Source of the DNA: Sporosarcina sp. ZBG7A | Lineage (GTDB): Bacteria > Bacillota > Bacilli > Bacillales_A > Planococcaceae | Direction of reading: 5' to 3' | DNA: 64,000 nt | NCBI RefSeq assembly: GCF_000813425.1 | Contig: NZ_JWIB01000037.1 | Coordinates: 1-64,000 of the forward strand | Shown here: one piece after another, positions 63,633 to 64,000 of the stretch | Numbering within the stretch: position 1 is the stretch's first letter | Layout: every line of letters begins with the position of its first letter | Position numbers and translations under genes: made by a program | The notes under the pieces: model-generated | The model's database searches: none | The model's input: the letters and a program-made list of their open reading frames with translations, nothing else | What the model was told of the DNA's origin: nothing

Positions 63633-64000
63633 ATGACTTCAATTACATTCAAGAATAATCCTGTTACATTGGTCGGAAAACAATTGAAAGCGGGCGACAA
63701 AGCTCCAAACTTCACAGTATTAGCGAATGATCTTCAACCTGTGTCGCTTGATGATTCAAAAGGGAAGATTCGTTTAATTAGCGTTGTTCCTTCAATTGAT
63801 ACGGGTGTGTGTTCTAAACAAACACATAGATTCAATGAAGAAGCTGGAAAGTTTGGAGACACTGTGGAAGTAATGACGATTTCCGTTGACCTTCCATTCG
63901 CTCAAGCACGCTATCGTTCTACGGAAGAAATCGGGAATATCCAAATTCTATCGGATCACCGAGAACTTTCATTTGGAGAGGCATATGGAGTGGCTATACA
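63633..64000 (+). CDS. tpx: Thiol peroxidase Tpx, 5' part only
   Basis: The gene runs off the window end; 122 codons are visible of an expected ~165. It is an atypical 2-Cys peroxiredoxin: KAGDKAPNFTVLANDLQP, the peroxidatic cysteine in PSIDTGVCSKQTHRFN (about residue 61), VMTISVDLPFAQARY, and the resolving-cysteine region seems altered or later. It reduces peroxides with thioredoxin. ATG 63633 follows AAAGGAGAA. Confidence 0.93.
   Translation, partial: MTSITFKNNPVTLVGKQLKAGDKAPNFTVLANDLQPVSLDDSKGKIRLISVVPSIDTGVCSKQTHRFNEEAGKFGDTVEVMTISVDLPFAQARYRSTEEIGNIQILSDHRELSFGEAYGVAI

Overview
The window reads as chromosomal DNA of a spore-forming low-GC Gram-positive, most likely a Planococcaceae (Sporosarcina-like) member of the Bacillales. 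This rests on the order of the core genes (ytqB-ytqA, leuS, ytfP, ytgP, dat, trmB, ytoP, ytpQ-ytpR-sftA-murC, ytxH, aroA-ccpA, acuCBA/acsA, tyrS, rpsD, ezrA, nifS-like/thiI, an alpha/beta SASP, mbcS, sppA, yteJ, tpx). It also rests on strong Shine-Dalgarno sites, two T-box leaders and a sigma-G-type promoter. All names come from reading translations and motifs; no database search was run.

Region 1 (1-10.3 kb) is an AT-rich accessory stretch of short genes, many for small membrane proteins: DUF3953, DUF4190, a ~31-residue peptide, a four-helix protein, a CPBP protease, a Nudix hydrolase, a DUF6440 protein, a MerR regulator beside a broken SDR dehydrogenase, a polysaccharide deacetylase, a HEAT-repeat protein and several hypotheticals. 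Three genes are interrupted: a frameshift near 284, a frameshift near 1407 and a nonsense codon at 5344. Nearly every gene gap holds a short inverted repeat with a G-rich loop (core like CGGGGGC) read on the + strand. The two best copies are hairpins with 16-bp and 14-bp stems (6091-6130, 7113-7147). I did not notice this element in the remaining 54 kb. It is the best candidate here for an undescribed system. A structured noncoding locus (about 8900-9275) and a 130-bp interspersed repeat (second copy near 25.9 kb) also lie in or relate to this region.

Region 2 (10.3-34.2 kb) is core: ytqB-ytqA, an MFS exporter, scoA-scoB, T-box-leuS, ytfP, ytgP with a pseudouridine synthase, a DeoR-type regulator, dat, trmB, a metallo-beta-lactamase hydrolase, a PepSY protein, M42 aminopeptidase, a lipoprotein, ytpQ-ytpR, sftA and murC. 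Region 3 (34.2-47.3 kb) holds ytxH behind a sigma-B-type promoter, a large FtsA-like ATPase, aroA-ccpA, the acetate/acetoin genes acuCBA divergent from acsA, and a class A penicillin-binding protein. Region 4 (47.3-64 kb) holds T-box-tyrS, rpsD with a long leader, a GGDEF cyclase, methionine gamma-lyase, free-methionine sulfoxide reductase, ezrA, nifS-like/thiI, SASP, mbcS, rarD-like, sppA, yteJ and the 5' part of tpx.

Two intergenic spaces between convergent genes (leuS/ytfP and tyrS/rpsD), each closed by terminators on both sides, carry unrelated tandem arrays that share a ~20-bp period: an ATCGG array at 17486-17850 and a GCGCGGA array at 48911-49620. Functional themes of the core are carbon overflow and acetyl-CoA handling (ccpA, acuCBA, acsA, scoAB, mbcS), division and cell wall (sftA, ezrA, FtsA-like, murC, PBP, MurJ-like flippase), translation (leuS, tyrS, trmB, rpsD, thiI, ytpR) and sulfur amino acids (methionine gamma-lyase, fRMsr, cysteine desulfurase).
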